Of a DNA stretch of 64,000 nt, positions 7,444 to 14,611 are shown piece by piece. The notes beneath the pieces were generated by a model. The model ran no database searches. It worked only from the letters and a program-made list of their open reading frames with translations, and was not told the DNA's origin. The stretch's first letter is position 1, and every line of letters starts with the position of its first letter. This DNA is from Sphingomonas_L flavalba_A (GTDB lineage Bacteria > Pseudomonadota > Alphaproteobacteria > Sphingomonadales > Sphingomonadaceae): the NCBI RefSeq assembly GCF_047553045.1, contig NZ_CP180208.1:2728001-2792000 (forward strand), in the 5' to 3' direction. The position numbers were made by a program, and so were the translations under genes.

Positions 7444-9027
7444 TCATTTCTTTAGCTGAATAACCCTGTCCGGTCTGAGCGATTTAAGGAATGCTTGATC
7501 GTGACTCACTACTAGGACCGCTCCATCATAAGCCGTTAGCGCCGCTTCCAAGGCTTCAATGCCATCAAGATCAAGGTGATTGGTCGGCTCGTCCAGGATC
7601 AGCAGCGCGGGCGGCGGAGTGCCGCCAAGGGCGCAGGCCAAGCCACCCCGCAGCCGCTCGCCTCCGCTCAGATCACCTGCGCGGCGCAGGGCGTCATCCG
7701 CGCGGAACCCGAACCGCGCCAAAGCCGCATGGGCCGTATGCGTCGTCGTAGCAGGGTTCACCCTCAGGAAATTCTCGCGCAAGGTCAGTTCGATATCGAG
7801 CAAGCCAACATGCTGATCCAACATTGCGAATGCGACGGAGAGGTCCACCTGCCCGCACTGCGGGGTGAGCTGGCCGGTGATCAGCTTGAGAAGCGTGGTC
7901 TTTCCACTGCCGTTCGGCCCGGCGATGACGATCCGCTCGGGGCCGGTGACGGCCAGCGACAGATCGCGGATCACCGGGCGGTTTGAATCGTGCCCGCCAG
8001 TCACATGATCCAACCGCAGCACGGTCTTGCCAGAAGGTAGACCAGTCGGTGCGATCTCCATGCGAAAAGGTTCCAACACCTCGATTTTTTCGCGAGCGGC
8101 GGCAAGTGTCTCTTCGGCCGAATTGCGCCGGGCTTCGCGCAGTTGGGCACCCGCACCGCCCGAAGCTTCGGCCCGATCCTTGGCAGCATCCATGAGAATT
8201 TTCGGTTGATCGCCCTTCGCCCGTGCCTTGCGTCCGGCACTGTCCTTACGGGCCTTGCGCTCGGCCGCTTGTTGCGCACGACGCGCGGCCTCGGTGCGGG
8301 TCTTTTCGGCATGGGCCAGGGCGCGTGTCGCTGCCTCCAACTCGGTATCCTTTTGCTGCCGAAAAACGGCGTAGTTGCCGCCATATCTGGTCGCGCCGAA
8401 CGACGTGAGTTCAATGATGGCATCCATTTCTTCCAGAAGCTCTCGATCATGACTCGCGATGATCGCGCCACCTTTCCAGGTACGGATAAGATCAATCACG
8501 GCCTTGCGTCCGTCCCGGTCGAGGTTGTTCGTCGGCTCATCCAGCAACAGGAAATCAGGCTCTGCCAAGATCAGCGAAGCGAGCGCCGCCCTGCTGCGCT
8601 GCCCGCCGGAAAGCGTGGCAAGCGGGGTCTGCGGCTCCGCCGACAAATCGCAACTGGCAAGCGCGGCGTCGATCCGGGCAGGCAGCGTCCAGTCGGCTTC
8701 GGCCAAGTCATCGGCTGTGGCCTCGCCTGCCTCGGCACGGTCGAGCAGGTCGAGCGCCGCCCGCACACCAAAAAGATCGGCGATGGTCTCGTCAGGATAC
8801 TCCATGGCCTCCTGACGCATCATGGCAAGGGACCCGGTCACTCTGACTTGCCCTGATGCCGGGTTAAGATGGCCCGCTATCAGACGCAGAAGTGTGCTTT
8901 TGCCGGTGCCGTTGCGTCCCACGACGCCGGTGCGCTCGGAGCCGAAGGTCAGGTTAAGGTCGGAGAAAAGCGGTGTGCCGTCAGGCGTGGACCAAGACAG
9001 CTCGGAAAGGGAAACAGTTACAGGCAT
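7444..9027 (-). CDS. ABC-F family ATPase (ribosome-associated), accessory copy
   Basis: 527 residues with two ABC domains and no membrane helices. Domain 1 has Walker A GRNGTGKST, signature LSGGQRSR and Walker B LLLDEPTNNLD. A long, basic, Ala-rich linker (~residues 225-300) follows. Domain 2 has GPNGSGKTT, LSGGERLRG and LLILDEPTNHLD. ABC-F proteins bind the ribosomal E site; some rescue stalled ribosomes and some protect against antibiotics. Substrate or resistance cannot be read from sequence. Its position among mobile elements and the overlapping short ORF upstream make drug-induced expression plausible. It is clearly distinct from the core ABC-F gene at 26440-28320. Confidence 0.85.
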   Translation of the reverse strand: MPVTVSLSELSWSTPDGTPLFSDLNLTFGSERTGVVGRNGTGKSTLLRLIAGHLNPASGQVRVTGSLAMMRQEAMEYPDETIADLFGVRAALDLLDRAEAGEATADDLAEADWTLPARIDAALASCDLSAEPQTPLATLSGGQRSRAALASLILAEPDFLLLDEPTNNLDRDGRKAVIDLIRTWKGGAIIASHDRELLEEMDAIIELTSFGATRYGGNYAVFRQQKDTELEAATRALAHAEKTRTEAARRAQQAAERKARKDSAGRKARAKGDQPKILMDAAKDRAEASGGAGAQLREARRNSAEETLAAAREKIEVLEPFRMEIAPTGLPSGKTVLRLDHVTGGHDSNRPVIRDLSLAVTGPERIVIAGPNGSGKTTLLKLITGQLTPQCGQVDLSVAFAMLDQHVGLLDIELTLRENFLRVNPATTTHTAHAALARFGFRADDALRRAGDLSGGERLRGGLACALGGTPPPALLILDEPTNHLDLDGIEALEAALTAYDGAVLVVSHDQAFLKSLRPDRVIQLKK

Positions 9028-9085
9028 GGGACAAAACTTCTCGCAGCGAAACCAGAGGGGTGAAGGCGGCGATAGTCATGTCCAT
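8981..9085 (-). CDS. Possible 34-aa leader peptide overlapping the ABC-F start
   Basis: An ATG at 9085, preceded by GGAG about 11 bases upstream (GGAGATAAAATCGACATG), opens a 34-codon frame (MDMTIAAFTPLVSLREVLSH…) that ends at 8981, 46 bp inside the ABC-F gene in another frame. Short ORFs that overlap or precede ABC-F and erm genes often control them by drug-dependent ribosome stalling or attenuation (established for those families). The overlap makes translational coupling the simplest reading. No experiment supports this specific peptide. Confidence 0.35.
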   Translation of the reverse strand: MDMTIAAFTPLVSLREVLSHACNCFPFRAVLVHA

Positions 9086-9117
9086 GTCGATTTTATCTCC
9101 TATTCTGTAATGGCTTT

Positions 9118-9146
9118 TACCTAGGTGCATTCCCGCGCTTTCGCAA
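9118..9146 (-). promoter_or_regulatory. Candidate promoter for leader ORF and ABC-F gene
   Basis: On the minus strand a -35-like TTGCGA (9146-9141) is followed after 17 bases by TAGGTA (9123-9118). The expected transcript start lies ~30 bases before the leader ATG at 9085. The -10 is weak, so the call is tentative. Confidence 0.35.
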
Positions 9147-9172
9147 GAATGGGCATTCACTGAACTGCCCAC

Positions 9173-9200
9173 TTGAAAAACCCAACAGTTAGGTTATATT
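9173..9200 (+). promoter_or_regulatory. Promoter of the DUF4160/DUF2442 pair; transcript may be leaderless
   Basis: TTGAAA (9173-9178), 16-bp spacer, TATATT (9195-9200): a good sigma-70-type promoter. The -10 ends only six bases before the ATG at 9207, so transcription would begin at or next to the start codon, and there is no room for a ribosome-binding site. Confidence 0.55.
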
Positions 9201-9206
9201 TGCGGT

Positions 9207-9455
9207 ATGGTTGTCATTCACCGCGCCCACGGCTTCCGGTTCGTTATCTACACGGCAGATCATGAACCGGCGCATATTCACATCACCGGGGCGGGGCAGG
9301 CGAAGGTCAACCTGTCTGGTCCCGATGGCAAACCCGAAGCGGTCTATTTCATCGGCATCAAACGGTCGGACCAACGGCGACTGATGGCAGACGTGATCGA
9401 GCGCCGTGACGAGTTCTTGCAGGAATGGGAGCGTATTCATGGACAACCTGACTGA
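9207..9455 (+). CDS. DUF4160 family protein
   Basis: 82 residues. The family core is visible: VIYTADHEPAHIHITGAG at residues ~15-32, followed by a short strand-rich part and a helical C-terminus (DVIERRDEFLQEWERIHG). DUF4160 genes are usually paired with DUF2442 genes, as here, and such pairs have been suggested to be toxin-antitoxin modules; the activity is not established. The gene overlaps the next by 17 bp, implying coupled translation. Confidence 0.85.
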   Translation: MVVIHRAHGFRFVIYTADHEPAHIHITGAGQAKVNLSGPDGKPEAVYFIGIKRSDQRRLMADVIERRDEFLQEWERIHGQPD

Positions 9456-9852
9456 TGCACAATTTGAAGCGGCGGAAGCCCGTGGACGGGTCGCGATGGA
9501 AACCGAACCCCGCGCCACCGCCGCCCGCTACAACCGCAAGACAGGGCGCGTCACCGTCGATCTGGTGAACGGCTGCACCTACGTGTTCCCGTCATATCTC
9601 GTGCAGGAATTGAGCGATGCCAGCCCTGACGATCTGGCGGACGTCGAGGTCGATGGCGTGGGCTTCAATCTGCACTGGCCGAAGCTAGACGCTGACGTTT
9701 ACGTGCCAGCACTGGTGGCCGGTGTGTTCGGAACCAAGGACTGGATGAGCAAGGCGCTGGCACGGCAGGCAGGGCGGTCAAAATCACCTGCCAAAACCGC
9801 CGCGTCCCGCGCGAACGGCGCGAAGGGCGGGCGTCCGAAGAAGCAGGCGTGA
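9439..9852 (+). CDS. DUF2442 family protein
   Basis: 137 residues from ATG 9439, the first ATG that leaves an intact family domain; it overlaps the DUF4160 gene by 17 bp. The DUF2442 core spans residues ~20-95 (ATAARYNRKTGRVTVDLVNG, then YVFPSYLVQEL and VGFNLHWPKLDADVYVPAL). The C-terminal ~40 residues are Lys/Arg/Ala-rich (SRANGAKGGRPKKQA), suggesting nucleic-acid contact. In the proposed pairing this partner would be the DNA-binding antitoxin and autoregulator, which remains inference. Confidence 0.85.
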   Translation: MDNLTDAQFEAAEARGRVAMETEPRATAARYNRKTGRVTVDLVNGCTYVFPSYLVQELSDASPDDLADVEVDGVGFNLHWPKLDADVYVPALVAGVFGTKDWMSKALARQAGRSKSPAKTAASRANGAKGGRPKKQA

Positions 9853-9879
9853 GACGATAGCGCCCGACCGCCCCCATAA

Positions 9880-9917
9880 GGGGGCATCGCAGAATCTAGT
9901 CGTAAACGTACGCTAAG
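9880..9917 (+). repeat. Left 38-bp Tn3-type terminal inverted repeat
   Basis: Begins with GGGGGCATCGCAGAATC and ends with CGTACGCTAAG. Its inverted partner is at 11357-11394. Confidence 0.75.
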
Positions 9918-10340
9918 CCCAAAAGGATAAGCGAACGGCAATTTGCGACGCGTCATCCGTTCCCTTTGAACGGTGGATTCTGGTGGAAGCTGCCGTTCCC
10001 ATTCTGGTCCAAGGCGCGGCTATAGCTTGTAGCGCGGCAAATTACGGTGGCCTGGCCATCGTAAATGTCGCCGCGCAATAGCTGCGGTCCGTGGAGCACG
10101 CCGCCGAGGCAGCAACGCGCCCATTCAAGTCGCTCAACCGAGATCATGGCAAACCAATGAGCAGACATTCTGCTTATGACCTGAGGTGGGACAAACCCGC
10201 CGTTCAAGAGGACGATTTCGAATGGCCGGTTTCGGATGAGGTGGCCGCCGGAATTGGCGCCCGGCCTTTGTGGAAGCGGGCGATGGGCAGAGGGCGGGAT
10301 ACCCGTGATCCACGGCAATACGGGCAAATAGCGGTTCGCT

Positions 10341-11300
10341 TTAGGTGTTTGGTCCCATCATTTGATGGATGGGATTTACGATGAACCTGTCAGGGTCTGA
10401 AGTCCAGATTTTGACGATATATTCATAGGGGGTGAGGCCGCTGAGGGTCTTCAACCTGCGAGCGAAGTTATAGGCGTCAATGAAGTCCGCCAGATGCGTC
10501 CTGAGTTGCTGATGGCTCTCGTAGTGGAAGCGCTTAACTGTAGCTTCTTTGATGGTACGGTTCATGCGCTCCACCTGACCATTGGTCCACGGATGGTTCG
10601 GCTTTGTAAGGCGATGCTCGATATCGTTCGCCTCACAGATCATATCGAACCGCATCTGACGGGAGTATGCGGTGTTTCGGTTACGCGACTGCTCGGCGAA
10701 TTGGATGCCATTGTCCGTCAGAATCGTGTGGATCCGGTAAGGCACTGTCTTCAGTAGATGCTCGAGAAACTCCCAAGCCGTCTTTCGGTCGGCTTTGTCT
10801 ACCAACTGGGTGACCGCAAACTTGCTTGTGCGGTCGATGCCGACGAACAGGTAAAGCTTGCCTTCAGCCGTCTGAACCTCAGCAATATCCATGTGGAAGA
10901 AGCCGATAGGATATCGCTTGAAGCGTTGTCGTTTAGGCTTGTCTCCCGCAATGTCGGGCAAGCGAGAAATGCCGTGACGTTGCAGGCAGCGATGCAAAGC
11001 AGACCGCGTGAGATGCGGAATGGATGGCTGTAACGCATATAGACAGTCATCCAAGGGTAGCAGTGTGTGCCGCCTGAATGCCACGATCATCGCCTCCTCA
11101 GCCTCGGTCATCACCGTGGAGTGAGGGGCTTTCGGCCCAGTCTTTAGATCCTCGACCGTTGCACGCTGCCGCCATTTCGCAACCGTTTTGGGATTGATGC
11201 GGAACTCCCGGCTCAACGCCGCGAGCGAAGCTTGCGATCGCTGTATCGCTGCTCGGACAGCGTGCGTGGTCGTGGCGCTCCCATGACGAACTTGTCCCAT
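10341..11300 (-). CDS. IS481-family transposase
   Basis: 319 residues from ATG 11300 (MGQVRHGSATTT), chosen because GGAAG lies seven bases upstream; an in-frame ATG also exists at 11315. An N-terminal helix-turn-helix (LAALSREFRINPKTVAKWRQ) is followed by the DDE core: D in GFFHMDIAEVQT, D in TILTDNGIQF, E in NGQVERMNRTIKEATV. The stop codon TAA at 10341-10343 lies in the terminal repeat. The gene appears intact. Confidence 0.92.
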   Translation of the reverse strand: MGQVRHGSATTTHAVRAAIQRSQASLAALSREFRINPKTVAKWRQRATVEDLKTGPKAPHSTVMTEAEEAMIVAFRRHTLLPLDDCLYALQPSIPHLTRSALHRCLQRHGISRLPDIAGDKPKRQRFKRYPIGFFHMDIAEVQTAEGKLYLFVGIDRTSKFAVTQLVDKADRKTAWEFLEHLLKTVPYRIHTILTDNGIQFAEQSRNRNTAYSRQMRFDMICEANDIEHRLTKPNHPWTNGQVERMNRTIKEATVKRFHYESHQQLRTHLADFIDAYNFARRLKTLSGLTPYEYIVKIWTSDPDRFIVNPIHQMMGPNT

Positions 11301-11360
11301 ATGGCTTCCTTCCATTCCTTCATGGATAATAAGCCATCAAATGATGGGACCAAACACCTA
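10342..11360 (-). mobile_element. IS481-family insertion sequence
   Basis: 27-bp perfect inverted repeats TAGGTGTTTGGTCCCATCAT… lie at 10342 and inverted at 11360, and enclose one transposase gene. If the true ends are TGTTTGG (10346) and CCAAACA (11356), the flanks are TTAGG and CCTAG, in line with the CTAG-like target preference known for IS481. The right flank is the CTTAGCG end of the Tn3-type repeat, so the element appears to have jumped into that repeat. Confidence 0.85.
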
Positions 11361-11394
11361 GCGTACGTTTACGACCAGATTCTGCGATGCCCCC
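11357..11394 (-). repeat. Right 38-bp Tn3-type terminal inverted repeat
   Basis: Read on the minus strand from 11394 it begins GGGGGCATCGCAGAATCTGG and reaches CGTACGCTAGG, differing from the left repeat at two positions. One of these differences lies where the IS481-family element is inserted. Confidence 0.75.
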
Positions 11395-11527
11395 GAACCG
11401 CCTCGTCCCGCTCGACCGATGTACAATCCAAACCAGTGTTTTCGGACGGACTGACCTGTTTTTCGATCAGGCTGCAGCACTGTCTCGATTGGGATCGAAG
11501 ATAGGTAGGCCCGTGTACAGCGACAGT

Positions 11528-12217
11528 TCAAACGACATTGAGTCCCAGCTCTCCGAGAAGCTGTCCGGCCTGCCCGCGAGAGATAGTGGCGCCCCGGAAC
11601 CGATTGGCATCTTGAAGGCGAAGGCCACCCAAATCCGCTCCGCGCAGATCTGCCCCGTCGAAGCGTGATCCGTCCAGCGCCGCTTCGCGCAGGCTGCACT
11701 CCTCGAATACGGACTGCCGAAAGTCGCACTTGCGCAGGTCTGCCTGTGAGAAATCCAGACGGCGCAACGTCCGCTTGCGGAACGAGATGCCCGGCAGCTT
11801 GGCATTGATCAACAGCGTCTCTTCGAAATGGACACTGAGCGCCTTTATCTCCGAGAGATCGGCACCGGTGAGCTTGCAGCGCTCGAACCTTGCGCCTTCA
11901 AGCGCACATCGCCTCAGCGAGGCATTGTTCAGATCGCTTGCAACGAACACTGCCTCATTCAGCTTGGCACCGGTGAAGTTGGCGAAAGCGGCCCTGCAAT
12001 TCAGCCAGCGTGTGCTTTCAAGCACCGCTGTACTCAAATTGGTGCGGCGCAAATTACAACGCTCGAACGTCCAGCCCGACATGTCGAAACCAGACAGATC
12101 GGATTCCTCAATATCGCAGTCGGCAAGATGCCGGGAAGAGCCCTGCAGGCTACCAACGCTGTCCCGCGTGATGGTCTGATGCCGGATCATAGTATCAGCA
12201 AAAAGGTCGTCCGTCAT
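11528..12217 (-). CDS. Pentapeptide-repeat protein, Qnr-like
   Basis: 229 residues from ATG 12217 (MTDDLFADTM); an in-frame ATG at 12229 is an alternative. Tandem A(D/N)LXX-type repeats run from residue ~35 to ~200 (for example ADLRKCDFRQ, GADLRGADLGG), predicting a right-handed quadrilateral beta-helix. The C-terminal piece RFRGATISRGQAGQLLGELG resembles the closing helix of Qnr and McbG proteins, which mimic DNA and protect gyrase from quinolones. The length also fits Qnr (~218 aa). Whether this one protects gyrase is unknown. It lies just outside the Tn3-type repeat and faces it. Confidence 0.75.
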   Translation of the reverse strand: MTDDLFADTMIRHQTITRDSVGSLQGSSRHLADCDIEESDLSGFDMSGWTFERCNLRRTNLSTAVLESTRWLNCRAAFANFTGAKLNEAVFVASDLNNASLRRCALEGARFERCKLTGADLSEIKALSVHFEETLLINAKLPGISFRKRTLRRLDFSQADLRKCDFRQSVFEECSLREAALDGSRFDGADLRGADLGGLRLQDANRFRGATISRGQAGQLLGELGLNVV

Positions 12218-12373
12218 GACGGGGCACATATCCTAGCCGCTATCTCGCCACTACCCATTTCTCGAAAGGGAAAGCGTAGAGGGCAAGCGCCCTTCGCAAT
12301 CCGGGCTGACGGGCGCAGGTAGGCACGGGGCGGCACATTCATGTAAATGTTGAAGCGGTCACGCCGGGCCTGT

Positions 12374-12393
12374 CGACAATCACATGATTGTCG
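12374..12393. repeat. 20-bp palindrome (CGACAATCA CA TGATTGTCG)
   Basis: Nine-base perfect arms around a CA centre. The size suits an operator for a dimeric regulator. It lies ~155 bp upstream of the pentapeptide-repeat gene start on the other strand, so it could control that gene; this is speculative. Confidence 0.35.
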
Positions 12394-12591
12394 CACATGT
12401 TTTCAAGGCCGAATTGCCGGCCCGTTTTATCCCGATTTCGATGCCCGAAAAACGCTGTCGGGTTGGACGAATAAGCGACAACCCCAAATGCAGGGTTTTC
12501 CGTCGCTTTGTTACGACCGCTATTAACCCGCCGTTCCTTCGAAATCGCTGGGCGGCTTCCCACCAATTTTTTTGCCCCCTTCGCCGCCGCC

Positions 12592-12684
12592 GTGTGGTCA
12601 CAAATACAATTTCCATCCGCTATCACTATACCCCCCGGCGTGCGCTGGGGTGATATCGGCTAGAAATTGCATTTCTGACCACAC
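12592..12684. repeat. Pair of 35-bp inverted repeats separated by 23 bp
   Basis: Arm 1 (12592-12626) begins GTGTGGTCACAAATACAATT. The complement of arm 2 (12650-12684) begins GTGTGGTCAGAAATGCAATT. They agree at 30 of 35 positions and the spacer is GC-rich. The length and imperfection suggest a recombination site, a miniature-element pair or a long RNA hairpin rather than a simple operator. No recombinase gene is adjacent. Confidence 0.5.
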
Positions 12685-12788
12685 CGGCACGGTGGCGAAG
12701 ATAGATGTCCGTGAATGGTGGATTGCAGACATACGCGATCTCGGCTCTAAGCCGATGTATTGAACGACATGGCGCTTAGGGATCGGCT

Positions 12789-13082
12789 GTGATCAACGCT
12801 GAAATCTTGGAACGAGCAAGACTGCTGAACGACGCCACCGTAACGCTATATGATTGGATGGCGGATGATGTTCGAGATGGTCGTAATCTAGTTGCCACAG
12901 ATCGAAATGGCGTAGAACTCTGGCGAGCTAAGCCGGTCTTTCACGGTGATGCCACCCGACAAGATTGCTTCACGGCAATACGCTGGGACGGAATCAACCT
13001 CACGGCCCATACATGGTCCTGCTACAAAGTGGCCGTTGACGCTGACAGCGGCGAGATCTCAGTTCTAGAGTTTACGAAATAG
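12789..13082 (+). CDS. Hypothetical protein, 97 aa
   Basis: Starts at GTG 12789 and reads as a compact soluble protein with several Trp residues (LYDWMADDVRDGRNLVATD, GVELWRAKPVFHGD, TAHTWSCYKVAVDADSGEI). The alternating strand pattern suggests a small beta-rich domain. The family is not recognised and there is no operon partner. It is the last gene before the core region. Confidence 0.55.
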   Translation: MINAEILERARLLNDATVTLYDWMADDVRDGRNLVATDRNGVELWRAKPVFHGDATRQDCFTAIRWDGINLTAHTWSCYKVAVDADSGEISVLEFTK

Positions 13083-13302
13083 CGCGCCGACTGGCCACGT
13101 CCGTTATGGGGGCGAATACCGCCATATGCTTTGGCGCGGCGGGACAAGCCTCGCTCTCCCCGTGTCGGGCCGAGCGACTGGCGAGCGAACCCGAGCGGGA
13201 TCGCCAACTGTGGTCAACGATACAATGTCCGCCGGCTATCGCTGCGTCGCCCAGCGTATGCTGAGATCTCCCTTCCCAGTCTCCCTTCGCAAGACGGGCG
13301 GA

Positions 13303-13320
13303 TTCCGGCTTTCGCCGGAA
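13303..13320. repeat. Hairpin TTCCGGC-TTTC-GCCGGAA
   Basis: A seven-base perfect stem with a TTTC loop, 17 bp beyond the nupC stop on the minus side. The wording GGATTCCGGCTTTCGCCGGAATGACG is of the kind found as dispersed repeats in many proteobacterial genomes. It may also help end deoA-nupC transcription, though no U-tract follows. Confidence 0.45.
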
Positions 13321-13336
13321 TGACGGATTGGTTCCG

Positions 13337-14596
13337 CTACGGCGCCAGCAACAGCCCGGCGAAGGCCGCGCTCATCAGGTTGGCGAGCGACCCCGCCGCC
13401 AGCGCCTTCAGCCCCAGCCGGGCGATCACCGGGCGCTGGTTGGGCGCCAGGCTGCCGGTCACCGCCATCTGGATCGCGATCGAGCTGAAATTGGCGAAGC
13501 CGCATAGTGCGAAGGTGACGACCGCCACCGTGTGCGGCGCGAGGCCGGACTGGATCGCGCCCAGGTCGATATAGGCGACGAATTCGTTGAGCACGATCTT
13601 CTCGCCGAACAGGCCGCCGGCCTTCAGCGCCTCGTCCCACGGCACGTTGAGCAGGTACATGACCGGCGCGAACACATAGCCGAGCAGGCCCTGGAAGGTG
13701 ATGTCGTGCGGCGTGAACCAGTGGCCGACGCCGGTCAGTATGCCGTTGGCCAGCGCGACGAGGGCGACGAAGGCGAGGACCATCGCGCCGACCGCCACCG
13801 CCAGCCGGACGCCGGTCTGCGCGCCCTGCGCCGCTGCCATGATGATGTTGGCCGGCTTCTCTTCCTCATAATGCGCCTCGGACATGACCAGCGCTTCCGC
13901 CTCGGCATCCGCCTTGGGGTCGCTCAGCGGTGACGGCGGCACGTCAGGCATGATGATCTTCGCCATCAATATCCCGCCCGGCGCCGACATGAACGACGCG
14001 GCGAGCAGATAGTCGATGCGGATGCCCATCGACGCATAGGCGGCAAGAATGGTGCCGGCGACCCCGGCCATGCCCGACGTCATCACCGTGAACAGCTGCG
14101 CCTGGGTCAGCCCGGCCAGATAGGGACGGATGACCAGCGGCGATTCGCTCTGGCCGACGAAGATGTTGGCGGCCGCGCACAGCGATTCGACCTTGGACAC
14201 GCCGATCACCTTCTCGATCGCCCCGCCCAGCCAGCGGATGACGAACTGCATCACCCCCAAATGGTAGAGGATGGCGACCAGCGAGGCGAAGAAGACGATG
14301 ACCGGCAGCGCCGCGATGGCGAAGCTGGCGCCACCGACTCCGGGCGCCGCCAGCGGCCCGAAGATGAAATCGGTCCCCGCCTTGGCATAGCCGAGCAGGT
14401 TGGCGACGCCGCCCGACAGGAATTCCAGCACCGCCCGTCCCCACGGCACATACAGCACGAGGACGGCGACACCGGCCTGCAGCGCGAAGGCGGCGCAGAC
14501 GACACGCGGGCGGATCGCCCGGCGGTTGGACGACAACAGGCAGGCGATGCCGAGGATCACCAGGATGCCGGCAATGCCGATCAGCCATTTGGTCAT
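13337..14596 (-). CDS. nupC: Concentrative nucleoside transporter (NupC/CNT family)
   Basis: 419 residues, an inner-membrane protein that imports nucleosides with H+ or Na+. Several hydrophobic helices are visible. The CNT signature appears as NIFVGQSESPLV (residues ~144-155, corresponding to the family GQTEAPL motif), and the second signature is KIVLNEFVAYIDLG. Both re-entrant regions are present and the length is normal. It lies 15 bp downstream of deoA on the same strand, so uptake and phosphorolysis of pyrimidine nucleosides are probably co-expressed. Confidence 0.93.
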   Translation of the reverse strand: MTKWLIGIAGILVILGIACLLSSNRRAIRPRVVCAAFALQAGVAVLVLYVPWGRAVLEFLSGGVANLLGYAKAGTDFIFGPLAAPGVGGASFAIAALPVIVFFASLVAILYHLGVMQFVIRWLGGAIEKVIGVSKVESLCAAANIFVGQSESPLVIRPYLAGLTQAQLFTVMTSGMAGVAGTILAAYASMGIRIDYLLAASFMSAPGGILMAKIIMPDVPPSPLSDPKADAEAEALVMSEAHYEEEKPANIIMAAAQGAQTGVRLAVAVGAMVLAFVALVALANGILTGVGHWFTPHDITFQGLLGYVFAPVMYLLNVPWDEALKAGGLFGEKIVLNEFVAYIDLGAIQSGLAPHTVAVVTFALCGFANFSSIAIQMAVTGSLAPNQRPVIARLGLKALAAGSLANLMSAAFAGLLLAP

Positions 14597-14611
14597 GCGC
14601 GCCGGCTTCCC

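Larger units (their letters stand above)
9880..11394. mobile_element. Tn3-derived miniature inverted-repeat element (TIME-like) interrupted by IS481-family element
   Basis: The ends carry 38-bp inverted repeats of Tn3 type: GGGGGCATCGCAGAATCTAG… to CGCTAAG at 9880-9917, and its inverted copy at 11357-11394 with two mismatches. The GGGG start and CGCTAAG end match the Tn21/Tn3 terminal repeat pattern. Without the IS481 insert the element would be ~500 bp and has no transposase or resolvase gene, so it would depend on a Tn3 transposase elsewhere. Its interior (9918-10341) has open frames on both strands (97 and 124 codons) with no recognisable product. No 5-bp target duplication is visible (CATAA left, GAACC right). 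Confidence 0.65.
12230..12788. other. Intergenic stretch with two sets of inverted repeats
   Basis: No coding frame here is convincing. It contains a 20-bp palindrome at 12374-12393 and a pair of 35-bp inverted repeats at 12592-12684, described separately. It may mark the right part of the island before core genes start at ~13,300. Confidence 0.5.

Noticed and set aside
10091..10384. 97-codon open frame inside the miniature element
   Set aside because: It runs into the IS481 terminal repeat, has no recognisable domain and competes with a 124-codon frame on the other strand; neither is supported.
12561..12700. CRISPR or direct-repeat array suspected from recurring TGTGGTCA words
   Set aside because: Only two units exist and they are inverted, with no spacer series and no cas gene.
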